Shown here piece by piece: positions 31,999 to 41,300 of a stretch of 55,952 bases of DNA. The position numbers and the translations under genes are program-made. Position 1 is the stretch's first letter; each line of letters starts with the position of its first letter. The stretch spans positions 1 to 55,952 of the forward strand of contig CAZKVJ010000021.1 in the NCBI GenBank assembly GCA_964556225.1. Direction: 5' to 3'. This stretch comes from CAZKVJ01 sp964556225 (GTDB taxonomy: Bacteria > Actinomycetota > Acidimicrobiia > Acidimicrobiales > Ilumatobacteraceae). The notes beneath the pieces were generated by a model. That model saw nothing but the letters and a program-made list of their open reading frames with translations, had not been told where the DNA came from and searched no databases.

Positions 31999-34320
31999 AT
32001 GAGCATCGCGACCGAGATCCGACGCATTCGCTGGTTCGACGAGCTGGGCTGTCACGACACCGAGACCGTCGGTGGCAAGGGGGCGAACCTCGGTGAGATG
32101 ACCCGGGCCGGCTTCCCGGTGCCGTCGGGGTTCGTCGTCACCGCCGCCGCGTACCTCGAGGCGATGGAGGCTGCGGGTATCCGGGCCCGCCTGCGTGAGC
32201 TGGCGTCGGGCTCGCCGGACGAGCCACCCGAGGTGCTGGCCGAGCGCTCGGCGACGCTGGCGGAGATGGTCCGGCAGGTCCAGATCGGCCCCGAGCTGCG
32301 CAGCGAGCTCCTCGACGCCTACCACCGTCTCGTTGAGGGGCACGGCGCGCAGGTGGCGGTGCGGTCGTCGGCCACCAGCGAGGACACCGCTGGCGCATCG
32401 TTCGCCGGGATGAACAAGACGTTCACCAACGTGGCCACCGACGACGAGGTGGTGGAGAAGCTGGTCGAGTGCTGGGCCTCGCTGTTCGGCGCTCGGTCGC
32501 TCGCCTACCGGGCCGCACGAGCCATGGACGAGGAGCCCGCCATCGCCGTGGTGGTGCAGCGGATGGTCGACGTCGACCGCTCCGGCGTGGTGTTCACGGT
32601 CGACCCGTCCGGCCCACGACCCGAGCGGATGGTCATCGAGGCCGTCCTCGGCCAGGGCGAGGTGCTGGTGTCTGGCCAGGTCGAGCCGGACACGTACGTC
32701 TGGGACAAGGACGCGGATCGCCTCGTCTCGTCCCGGGTGGGACTGCAGTCGCACTCGATCGTCCGGGGCGCCAGCGGCGCCGACGAGGAGGTCCGCCTGG
32801 CCGCCACCGGCGAGGCCCGCAAGCTCACGGACGAGCAGGTGGCCGAGGTCGCGCACCTGGCCGAGGCGGTCGAGCGGCACTACGGCGTCCCCCAGGACAT
32901 CGAGTTCGCCTACGGACCGGAGGGTCTCGTGCTCGTGCAGTCACGGCCCATCACGACACTCTCCGGACCGACGGTCGAGGCGGTCGCCGTACCACCGGAG
33001 GAGGAGCACCTCGGTGCCGTGCTGGTCACCGGGCTCGGGGCGAGCCCCGGTGTAGCCAGCGGCGCCGTGCGCGTGCTGCAGTCACCCCGCGAGGGGGCGC
33101 TGCTGCAGCAGGGCGAGATCCTGGTGGCGCCGATGACCACACCGGACTGGGCCGCGGTGATGCGTCGGGCGGCTGCCGTCGTCACCGACGGCGGTGGGCT
33201 CACCTGCCACGCCGCGATCGTCAGCCGCGAGATGGGCATCCCCTGCGTGGTCGCCACCCGGGTGGCCACCACCGCCCTTCGCGACGGCGAGGTCGTCACT
33301 GTCGACGGTTCCCGAGGGAACGTGGTCGAGGGCCGGGTCGCGGCGCCGGCACCGGTCGTCGCTGGCCCGGTCGGCAGGGTGGAGGCGGCGGCACCGGTGG
33401 CCACGGTCGAGGCGACGGCCACCAAGCTGTACGTGAACCTCGCCCTGACCGAGCAGGCCGAGAAGGTGGCGGCGATGCCCGTCGACGGCGTCGGGCTGCT
33501 GCGGGCCGAGTTCCTGCTGACCGAGGCGCTCGGCGGTGAGCACCCCCGGCGGCTCATCGCCGAGGGCCGCCAGGCGGAGTTCGTGGGCAAGCTGCGCGAC
33601 GGCCTGCTCGCGATCGCCCGGCCGTTCGGCCGCCGGCCCGTCATCTACCGCACCACCGACTTCCGCACGAACGAGTTCCGCAACCTGGTCGGGGGCGAGG
33701 TGGAGCCGGAGGAGGCGAACCCGATGATCGGGTACCGGGGCTGCTACCGGTACATCCACGAGCCGGAGGTGTTCCGCCTGGAGCTCGAGGCCCTGGCCGA
33801 GGCGCGGGAGGAGGCGCCGAACCTGCACGTGATGCTGCCGTTCGTGCGCACCGGTTGGGAGCTCGAGAGCTGCCTGGAGCTGATCGATGCCAGCCCGCTC
33901 GGGCGTCAGCGCAGCCTGCTCCGATGGGTCATGGCCGAGGTGCCGTCCGTCGTCTACCGGATCCCCGACTACGCCCAGATGGGCATCCACGGCGTGTCGA
34001 TCGGCTCGAACGATCTCACCCAGCTCATGCTGGGGGTTGACCGCGACAGCGAGGTCTGCGCCGAGCTGTTCGACGAGTCGGACCCGGCGGTCGTGGCGGC
34101 CATCCGGGCGATCATCGGTGCGGCCCGAGACGCTGGACTCACGTCGTCGCTGTGCGGCCAGGCGCCGTCGAACCGGCCGGAGTTCGCGGAGGTCCTGGTG
34201 CGAGCGGGCATCACGTCGATCTCGGTGAACCCTGACGCCGCCCTCGCGGCTCGGCGGGTCATCGCCTCGGCCGAGCGGCGGGTCCTGCTGGAGGCGGCGT
34301 TGCGGGCGCCGCAACGGTAG
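31999..34320 (+). CDS. ppsA: Phosphoenolpyruvate synthase (pyruvate, water dikinase)
   Basis: 773 residues. An N-terminal ATP-grasp domain (V-G-G-K-G-A-N-L-G-E-M ... S-S-A-T-S-E-D), a phosphohistidine swivel domain with G-G-L-T-C-H404-A-A-I-V-S-R-E, and a C-terminal PEP/pyruvate TIM barrel (R-T-T-D-F-R-T-N-E-F ... S-I-G-S-N-D-L-T-Q). It makes PEP from pyruvate and ATP, the entry to gluconeogenesis. Slightly shorter than the 792-residue E. coli enzyme. ATG 31999 follows AGGAGG at 31986-31991. Together with the pyruvate:ferredoxin oxidoreductase downstream, it points to flexible pyruvate metabolism. Confidence 0.95.
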   Translation: MSIATEIRRIRWFDELGCHDTETVGGKGANLGEMTRAGFPVPSGFVVTAAAYLEAMEAAGIRARLRELASGSPDEPPEVLAERSATLAEMVRQVQIGPELRSELLDAYHRLVEGHGAQVAVRSSATSEDTAGASFAGMNKTFTNVATDDEVVEKLVECWASLFGARSLAYRAARAMDEEPAIAVVVQRMVDVDRSGVVFTVDPSGPRPERMVIEAVLGQGEVLVSGQVEPDTYVWDKDADRLVSSRVGLQSHSIVRGASGADEEVRLAATGEARKLTDEQVAEVAHLAEAVERHYGVPQDIEFAYGPEGLVLVQSRPITTLSGPTVEAVAVPPEEEHLGAVLVTGLGASPGVASGAVRVLQSPREGALLQQGEILVAPMTTPDWAAVMRRAAAVVTDGGGLTCHAAIVSREMGIPCVVATRVATTALRDGEVVTVDGSRGNVVEGRVAAPAPVVAGPVGRVEAAAPVATVEATATKLYVNLALTEQAEKVAAMPVDGVGLLRAEFLLTEALGGEHPRRLIAEGRQAEFVGKLRDGLLAIARPFGRRPVIYRTTDFRTNEFRNLVGGEVEPEEANPMIGYRGCYRYIHEPEVFRLELEALAEAREEAPNLHVMLPFVRTGWELESCLELIDASPLGRQRSLLRWVMAEVPSVVYRIPDYAQMGIHGVSIGSNDLTQLMLGVDRDSEVCAELFDESDPAVVAAIRAIIGAARDAGLTSSLCGQAPSNRPEFAEVLVRAGITSISVNPDAALAARRVIASAERRVLLEAALRAPQR

Positions 34321-34367
34321 CGCCAGACTCGACAGTGACGCCGGATTCAACTGGGAAGGAGGCCACC

Positions 34368-34559
34368 ATGGACATCCACGCCAAGGTCGGTGACAGGATC
34401 GTCGTCGACAACACCGAGCTGGGCAGCCCACCCCGCAGCGGCGAGGTGCTCGAGGTGCTGGGTGAGGGCGACACGGCCCACTACCGGGTCCGTTGGGACG
34501 ACGGCCACGAGTCCGTCTTCTACCCCGGGTCCACCGCGCACGCCGTGCACCCGGCGTAG
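34368..34559 (+). CDS. DUF1918 small protein
   Basis: 63 residues matching the compact actinobacterial DUF1918 fold: V-G-D-R-I-V-V near residue 8, G-E-V-L-E-V-L, Y-R-V-R-W-D-D-G-H-E-S and P-G. An SH3-like barrel of unknown function. The ATG follows a strong GAAGGAGG at 34355-34362. It is 47 bases downstream of ppsA and may be on the same transcript. Confidence 0.9.
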   Translation: MDIHAKVGDRIVVDNTELGSPPRSGEVLEVLGEGDTAHYRVRWDDGHESVFYPGSTAHAVHPA

Positions 34560-34570
34560 ACCGCTCGCGC

Positions 34571-35959
34571 TCAGTCCGTGGGGGCGGTCCGGCCGTGGCA
34601 GTGCTTCAGCTTGCGGCCGCTGCCGCAGGGGCAGGGGTCGTTGCGTCCCGCTGCGCGGTAGCGCGCCGCCTCCGCGTTCGCGAGCACGGCCATCACACCG
34701 TCGGCGCGGCGACCCTGGCGCAGCAGGTCGGCCATGATCCGCATCGGTGCGTCGATGTGGTGGAACAGGTGGTAGTAGCCTTCGCACAGGTAGTTGAGCC
34801 CGGCCCCGCCGTCGACCGTGGTGGCGAAGCGGTTCTTCGGGCACTCCCCGTGGCAGGCGAAGCGGACGTCGCAGCGCCGGCACTGGTCGGGCAGCGTGTC
34901 GAGCTTGGCCCGCCCGAACGCCACCTGCTGTGGTGAGGCCACGAGCTCGACCAGATGGGTCTCGCCGATGTTGCCGAGCCGGTGGGCGGGTTCCACGAAG
35001 TGGTCGCAGCTGTAGAGGTCGCCGTTGTGCTCGAGCGCCAGCGCCGACCCGCACGTCTCGCGGAACACGCACATCGCCGGGGGGATGCCCAGCCACGAGG
35101 CGAGTGCGGTGTCGAAGTGCTGCACGAACACCTCGCCGACGTCGCGTCGCACCCACTCGTCGAAGATGGTGGCAAGGAACTGGCCCCAGGCGAGCGACCC
35201 CACGGTGCGCTCCGTCACCAGTGACCCTTCGTTGCTGTAGAGCGGCCGCCCCTTGCGGCTGCCGCTCCAGCCGAGGTTGGCGACGCCGAGGGTTTCGGGC
35301 GTGGCTCGCTCGACGATGGGGATGAACTGCAGGAACCGGGCGCCGACGTCGTCACGCAGGAACCGGTACACCTCGAGCGGGTGGTCCTGGTTGGCGGCAT
35401 GGACCGTGCAGAGGATGTTGAAGTCGACGCCGTGGCGCGACAGGAGGCGTGCCGCGTCCATCACCCGGTCGAACGTGCCCCGGCCGTGCTTGTCGACCCG
35501 GTAGGCGTCGTGGAGCTCACGCGGGCCGTCGAGCGACAGCCCCACCAGGAACCCGTGCGTGGCGAACAGTTCGCACCACTCGTCGTTCAGGAGCGTGCCG
35601 TTGGTCTGGATGGTGTGGCTGGCGGTCTGTCCCGGCCGGAGGTACGACTGGACGAGCTCGACGGAGCGGCGGAAGAAGTCGACACCCATCAGCGTGGGCT
35701 CGCCCCCCTGCCATGCGATCGTGACCTCGTCGGCGCGGTGCGACTCGACGAGCTGGCGGAGGTAGCGGGCCAGCAGTTCGTCGGCCATTCGGAAGCGGTC
35801 ACCGGGGTACAGCAGCTCCTTCGACAAGAAGAAGCAGTACGTGCAGTCGAGGTTGCAGATGGCCCCGGTGGGCTTGGCCAGCACGTGGAACGCCGGAGGC
35901 GCGTCGCGTGGCCACAGAGCCGGCAGCGAGGGTCCGTCGGGCGCTGTCGATTCGTCCAC
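34571..35959 (-). CDS. Anaerobic sulfatase-maturating-type radical SAM enzyme with SEC-C tail
   Basis: 462 residues. Radical SAM motif C35-x3-C39-x2-C42 (C-N-L-D-C-T-Y-C), then W-Q-G-G-E-P-T, a SPASM region with clustered cysteines (C-V-F-R-E-T-C-G, C-D-H-F, C-R-R-C-D ... C-H-G-E-C-P-K), and a C-terminal SEC-C zinc motif D-P-C-P-C-G-S-G-R-K-x-K-x-C-H. This is the anSME layout: it converts Ser or Cys in a sulfatase to formylglycine using AdoMet and iron-sulfur clusters. No sulfatase gene is in the window. GTG start, with TAGCGT nine bases upstream on the minus strand. Confidence 0.9.
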   Translation of the reverse strand: MDESTAPDGPSLPALWPRDAPPAFHVLAKPTGAICNLDCTYCFFLSKELLYPGDRFRMADELLARYLRQLVESHRADEVTIAWQGGEPTLMGVDFFRRSVELVQSYLRPGQTASHTIQTNGTLLNDEWCELFATHGFLVGLSLDGPRELHDAYRVDKHGRGTFDRVMDAARLLSRHGVDFNILCTVHAANQDHPLEVYRFLRDDVGARFLQFIPIVERATPETLGVANLGWSGSRKGRPLYSNEGSLVTERTVGSLAWGQFLATIFDEWVRRDVGEVFVQHFDTALASWLGIPPAMCVFRETCGSALALEHNGDLYSCDHFVEPAHRLGNIGETHLVELVASPQQVAFGRAKLDTLPDQCRRCDVRFACHGECPKNRFATTVDGGAGLNYLCEGYYHLFHHIDAPMRIMADLLRQGRRADGVMAVLANAEAARYRAAGRNDPCPCGSGRKLKHCHGRTAPTD

Positions 35960-35968
35960 CGTCGCCGG

Positions 35969-35974
35969 ACGCTA
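35969..35974 (-). promoter_or_regulatory. Putative leaderless -10 hexamer (TAGCGT) for the radical SAM gene
   Basis: On the minus strand TAGCGT ends 9 bases before the GTG at 35959. Confidence 0.4.
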
Positions 35975-36011
35975 CCGGGGTGGGCACGGTGGTGATGCCA
36001 CACTCGCGGCG

Positions 36012-37313
36012 GTGGACGGAGTGGACCTCGCCGTGATGGCTGCTGTGATCGGTGGCTACGCCCTGGTGTCGATGCGGCTGAGGTCGACCGTGATCAGCCT
36101 GGCCATGGTGATGGTGGCAGGCGGTTACCTCGCCGGGCCGGAGGTGCTCGGGGTGTTCGACCCGTTCGTCGACGAGGCGACCCTAAAGCTGGCGGCCGAG
36201 GCGACGCTGGCGTTCGTGCTGTTCGAGGACGCGTCGCGCATCAGCGTGACACAGCTGCGCTACGAGGCCGCCATCCCGCTGCGCTTGCTCGGCATCGGCC
36301 TGCCGCTGACGATCCTGGCCGGTGAGGTGCTCGGGACGTCGCTGCTCGGGGGGCTCACCGCATCCGAGGCGCTGGTGCTGGCGGTGATCCTGGCGCCGAC
36401 GGATGCGGCACTCGGTCAGGCGGTGGTGACCGATCCGCGGTTGCCGTCGAGGGTGCGTCAGGGCCTCAACGTGGAGAGCGGGCTCAACGACGGGATCTGT
36501 GTGCCGCTGCTGTTCGTCGCCTTGGCCGCCGAGGAGCTGTCACTCGATCGGCAGAGCGCGACGACCGTCGTGGCAGACCTCGTGGAGGAGGTCGGCCTGG
36601 GGGTGCTGGCGGGGGTCGTGACGGCGGTCGTGGTGGTCGTCGCGCTGGGGTGGTCGGTTCGTCGGGGTTGGATCGATGAGGTGTGGCAGCGGATCGTGCC
36701 GCCGGTCGCGGCGGTGGCGGCCTACGGGATCGCGCTCGAGCTGGGTGGGAGCGCCTTCATCGCCTCGTTCGTCGCCGGGTTCGCGTTCGGGTACCTGGTG
36801 CGCCGGATCGGCATCGCCCCGGTGCACGACGAGCTGCTGTCAGAGGTCGGCGGGATCCTGAACAGCATCACGTTCTTCCTGTTCGGCGCGCTGATCGGAC
36901 CGGTGCTCGCCGACGTCTCATGGCGCGACGTTGCCTACGCCGTGGCCAGCCTGACGGTGGTGCGGATGGTGCCGGTGGCGGTGAGCCTGCTGGGGTCCGG
37001 CGTGCGAGCCCCCACGGGTCTGTACATGGGGTGGTTCGGACCCCGGGGGCTGGCGTCGATCGTGTTCGCGGTGGTCGTGGTCGAGGACGCCAACCTGCCG
37101 GGGACGATGACGATCGTGCGCGTGGCGGCCCTGACCGTGCTGTTGAGCGTGGTGTTGCACGGCATGACGGCGGTCCCGCTGACAGCGCGCTACCTGCGCT
37201 GGTTCGAGGCGCTGCCGGCCGCGACGGCCGCTGAGCACGAGACCGTCCCGGAGCCCCGCTTCCGCAACCATGCTCGCGGTTTCCTGCGGGAAAGATCGCT
37301 CGGGGAGCGATGA
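36012..37313 (+). CDS. Sodium/proton antiporter, CPA1 family
   Basis: 433 residues with about twelve transmembrane helices. The helix pairs around F-V-L-F-E-D-A, A-V-I-L-A-P-T-D-A-A-L-G and the E-S-G-L-N-D-G motif (a CPA1 hallmark that carries the ion-binding Asp in N-D) identify it. It exchanges cytoplasmic Na+ (or K+) for protons at the membrane. The start is uncertain: GTG 36012 is taken, with in-frame GTG 36021 and ATG 36036 possible. Divergent from the radical SAM gene; convergent with the alpha/beta hydrolase. Confidence 0.9.
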   Translation: MDGVDLAVMAAVIGGYALVSMRLRSTVISLAMVMVAGGYLAGPEVLGVFDPFVDEATLKLAAEATLAFVLFEDASRISVTQLRYEAAIPLRLLGIGLPLTILAGEVLGTSLLGGLTASEALVLAVILAPTDAALGQAVVTDPRLPSRVRQGLNVESGLNDGICVPLLFVALAAEELSLDRQSATTVVADLVEEVGLGVLAGVVTAVVVVVALGWSVRRGWIDEVWQRIVPPVAAVAAYGIALELGGSAFIASFVAGFAFGYLVRRIGIAPVHDELLSEVGGILNSITFFLFGALIGPVLADVSWRDVAYAVASLTVVRMVPVAVSLLGSGVRAPTGLYMGWFGPRGLASIVFAVVVVEDANLPGTMTIVRVAALTVLLSVVLHGMTAVPLTARYLRWFEALPAATAAEHETVPEPRFRNHARGFLRERSLGER

Positions 37314-37320
37314 CAGTCCG

Positions 37321-38265
37321 TCAGAAGTTGGGGGGGGTGGGGTGGGTCGGCCAGTGGCCGGCGGCCTTCGCCTCGACGCGGCGCTGCACGTCGAGGCAGG
37401 CGTCGGTGACCTTGCGGCCGAAGTCCTCGGCGACGCACGCGACGTGGCCGTCGTCGATGAGCGACACGTGCGCGTGCGGGATGGACTTGGCCATGCGGAA
37501 CTGGCCCGTCGGGCTGACCGCGGTGTCCTGGGTGGTGATCAGCACCGTGGCCGGCACGTCGACGTCGTGGAGCCAGTCGCGAGAGCTGTAGGTGGCGAGC
37601 GCCCGCCCGGCCTCGAGCAGCATCCGTGGGCTGTGCTTGCTCATCTCCCGTCGGGCCCAGTCGCTCATGACCGGGTCGCGCCGGCCGGGCGTGACGTTGA
37701 GGGCCCGGCGAGCGAGCGTGCCCGGCAGCCACGCGACCAGGGTGCCGGCGCGGGTGGTGCCGGCCAGGATCTGCGACAGCGCGGCGAAGGCGTAGCGCTC
37801 GCGGTTGCCGGGGAAGAAGTCGGCCCCGGTGGCGCACAGGACGAGGCCGTCCACGACGTCCGGGTGGCGGCGCCACAGCAGCTGGGCGACGGGTCCGCCC
37901 ATCGAGTAGCCGACCACGATGGCGGGCTCGGCGTCGAGCGCCCGGAGCGTCTCGGCCACGTCGTCGGCGCAGTCGGCTAGCCGGAAGCGCCGGCGGCTGC
38001 GGATGCCGCGCCCATGTCCGCGCAGGTCCGGCGCCACGATGCGGAAGTGCTCGCCGAGCGGCTCGAACACCTGGAACCAGTTGAGCGCCGCCGTCGCCGC
38101 CCACCCGTGCAGCAGCACCACGGTCCGGGCCCCCGGCGGCCCCTTGCTGGTCCGCACGAAGGTCGTCCCCCGCTGGCGCAGCACGATGCGCTTGCCGCGC
38201 GGGATGTGGCCCGCCGGCTGCAGCGGGCGGGCCCGCACCGGCCGATGGTCCGTCGCTGTCGCCAT
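37321..38265 (-). CDS. Alpha/beta hydrolase (lipase/haloperoxidase-like)
   Basis: 314 residues. Oxyanion H-G-W at 53-55, D-L-R-G-H-G at 80-85, nucleophile elbow G-Y-S121-M-G-G, an Asp in T-T-Q-D-T and a catalytic His in D-D-G-H-V near 278. This is the canonical fold; the substrate cannot be told. A GGGGGAGG Shine-Dalgarno sequence lies before the ATG, with a TAGGGT hexamer at 38290-38295. Divergent from the pyruvate:ferredoxin oxidoreductase gene. The N-terminal 30 residues are basic. Confidence 0.9.
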   Translation of the reverse strand: MATATDHRPVRARPLQPAGHIPRGKRIVLRQRGTTFVRTSKGPPGARTVVLLHGWAATAALNWFQVFEPLGEHFRIVAPDLRGHGRGIRSRRRFRLADCADDVAETLRALDAEPAIVVGYSMGGPVAQLLWRRHPDVVDGLVLCATGADFFPGNRERYAFAALSQILAGTTRAGTLVAWLPGTLARRALNVTPGRRDPVMSDWARREMSKHSPRMLLEAGRALATYSSRDWLHDVDVPATVLITTQDTAVSPTGQFRMAKSIPHAHVSLIDDGHVACVAEDFGRKVTDACLDVQRRVEAKAAGHWPTHPTPPNF

Positions 38266-38289
38266 CTACCCCACCTCCCCCGGGTGGAT

Positions 38290-38295
38290 ACCCTA
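38290..38295 (-). promoter_or_regulatory. Putative -10 hexamer (TAGGGT) for the alpha/beta hydrolase gene
   Basis: TAGGGT on the minus strand lies 24 bases before the ATG at 38265, with a Shine-Dalgarno sequence in the leader. It overlaps the palindrome CTACGCCGTAG (38293-38303), a possible operator in the divergent region. Confidence 0.4.
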
Positions 38296-38365
38296 CGCCG
38301 TAGTCCGCCAGCTCAGTGACGTTCGGCCCTGCTCCCGGTGCGGGGCTGGCGGCAGGGTGGTGACG

Positions 38366-41300
38366 ATGCTCCACGTCGAGACGGTCGATGCCAACGAAGC
38401 AGTCGCGCAAGCGGCCTACCGGCTGAGCGAGGTGATCGCGATCTACCCGATCACGCCGGCCTCGGCGATGGCGGAGCACTGCGACAGCTGGGCGGCGGCG
38501 GAGCGGCCGAACCGGTGGGGGGTCCTGCCCGAGGTGATCGAGATGCAGAGCGAGGCCGGTGCCGCCGGCGCGCTGCACGGCGCGGTCACCCGAGGTGCGT
38601 TGGGCACCACGTTCACGGCGTCGCAGGGGCTGCTGCTCATGCTGCCGAACATGTTCAAGATCGCCGGCGAGCTCACCCCGGCGGTGATCCACGTGGCGGC
38701 TCGTGCCGTCGCCACCCACGCGCTGTCGATCTTCGGCGACCACAGCGACGTGATGGCGGCCCGGGGCACCGGTTGGGCGATGCTCGCCGCCGGTAGCGTG
38801 CAGGAGGCTGCCGACCTCGCCGTGGTCGCCCACGCTGCGTCGCTCGAGAGCCGGGTGCCGTTCCTGCACTTCTTCGACGGCTTCCGGACGTCGCACGAGG
38901 TGGCCACCATCCAGCTGCCGGGTGACGATGTGCTCGACGCCCTCGTGGACGAGCGCTGGATTGACGCCCACCGGCGGCGCGGGCTCGACCCCGATCGTCC
39001 GATGATGCGCGGCACCGCCCAGAACCCGGACGTCTTCTTCCAGGCGCGTGAGGCAGGGAACCCGTACACCCTTGCCGTGCCCGGCATCGTCGACCTGGCC
39101 TTCGAGCGGCTGGGCGAGGCCACCGGACGCTGGTACGGGCCCGTCAGCTACGAGGGTCATCCGGACGCCGAGCGGGTGGTGGTGCTCATGGGCTCGGGAA
39201 CCGGTGCAGCGCGCGAAGCGGTCGAGGCGCTGGTGGCCGCCGGCGAACGGGTCGGCGTGCTGCAGGTACGCCTCTACCGACCGTTCCCCGCTCGGGCGCT
39301 GGCTGCGGCGCTCCCCGCCTCGGTGCGGGCCGTCGCCGTGCTCGACCGCACGAAGGAGCCCGGCGCCCCCGGCGAGCCGCTGTACCTCGATGTGGTCGCC
39401 GCGCTCGCCGAGGCTGCGGCGGACGGCCGGGGCTCGATGCCCCGCGTGATCGGTGGGCGCTACGGGCTGTCATCGAAGGAGTTCACCCCGGCGATGGTGA
39501 AGGCGGTGCTCGACCACCTCGACCTCGCAGAGCCGGCGCGGGGCTTCACGGTGGGGATCGTCGACGACGTGACCCACACCAGCCTGCCCGTCGATGCGTC
39601 CTTCACCACCGACCGGGCCGAGCTGCGCGCCGTGTTCTACGGCCTGGGCTCCGACGGAACGGTCGGCGCCAACAAGCACACCGCCAAGATCGTCGGAGAC
39701 CTGACCGACCTGTACGCGCAGGGCTACTTCGTCTACGACTCCAAGAAGTCGGGCTCGACGACCGTGTCGCACCTGCGCTTCGACCGGTCACCGGTGCGCT
39801 CCACCTACCTGATCGGCGAAGCCGACCTCGTCGCTTGCCATCAGTTCGGCCTGATGGACCGCCTCGACGTGCTGGCGGTGGCGCGCCCGGGAGCCACCGT
39901 GCTCCTCAACAGCCCGTACGGACCCACCGGCACGTGGGACCGGCTGCCGTTGGACGTGCAGGAGCAGATCCTCGACAAGGACCTCCAGGTGCACGTCATC
40001 GACGCCCACCGCGTGGCCCGCGAGGCCGGCCTGGCCGGACAGATCAACACCGTGATGCAGGTGGCGTTCTTCGCCGCGACCGACCTGATGCCCTTCGAGG
40101 ACGCCCTCGAGGCGGTGCGTGCCGCCGTGCGCTCGGCCTACGGCAAGCGGGGCGGGCCGGTCGTGGCGGCCAACCTCGCCGCCATCGACGCCACGATGCC
40201 GGCCCTGCATCACCTCGAGCACCCCCACCACATCACCGCGAGCACCCGCCGCCGTCCGCCCGTGCCGCCCGAGGCGCCCGACTTCGTCCAGCGCGTCACG
40301 GCGCGGATGCTGGCGGGCGAGGGCGACCTGCTGCCCGTGAGCGCGCTGCCCGTCGACGGCGCGTTCCCCACGGGGACGGCTCGCTTCGAGAAGCGGATGC
40401 TGGCGACCCACATCCCCATCTGGGACCCGGCCATCTGCATCGACTGCGCCCGCTGCGCCCTCGTGTGCCCCCACGCTGCGATCCGGATGAAGGTGTACGA
40501 ACCCGACGCGCTCGACGTGGCACCCGCCGACTTCCCCACCAAAGCCTTCCGGTCCAAGGACCGAGCCGGGCTGTCGCTCACGATCCAGGTCACGCCGGAC
40601 GACTGCACCGGGTGCGGGGTGTGTGTCGACGTCTGCCCCGCCCGCTCCAAGAGCGAGGTGAAGCACAAGGCGATCAACATGGAGCCGGTCGACGAGCACC
40701 GCGAGCTGGAGCGGCACCGGTTCGAGGTGTTCCAGTCGATCCAGGCGGTGACGCCCGGCGTGCTCGACCCGGCGTCGGTGAAGGGGTCGCAGACCCGAAC
40801 GCCGCTGTTCGAGTTCTCCGGGGCGTGCAGCGGCTGCGGTGAGACCCCGTACCTGAAGCTGCTGACCCAGCTCTTCGGTGACCGCTCGATCGTGGCCAAT
40901 GCGACGGGATGCTCGTCCATCTACGGCGGCAACCTGCCGACGACACCATGGGCGACCGATGCGGCCGGGCGCGGGCCGGCGTGGTCGAACTCGCTGTTCG
41001 AGGACAACGCCGAGTTCGGCCTCGGCATCCGCATCGCGCTCGACCGGCAGGCGGCGACGGCGGCGGCACTGCTCGATGAGCTGGTGGTCACGCTGGCCCC
41101 TCGCCCGGTCGGCGAGGCGGGTCTGGCGGCGGCGATCCGGGCCGTCGACCCGTCACTGCCGTGCGACGACGAGACGATGGCGCTCCAGCGCGAGCGGATC
41201 GCCCGTCTCGACGTCGCGCTGGCCGAGCTGCGTGACGAGCCGGGCAAGGTCGGCGCGCTCGCCCGCCACCTGGCTCCGCTCACCGGCGCCCTGGCGCGCA

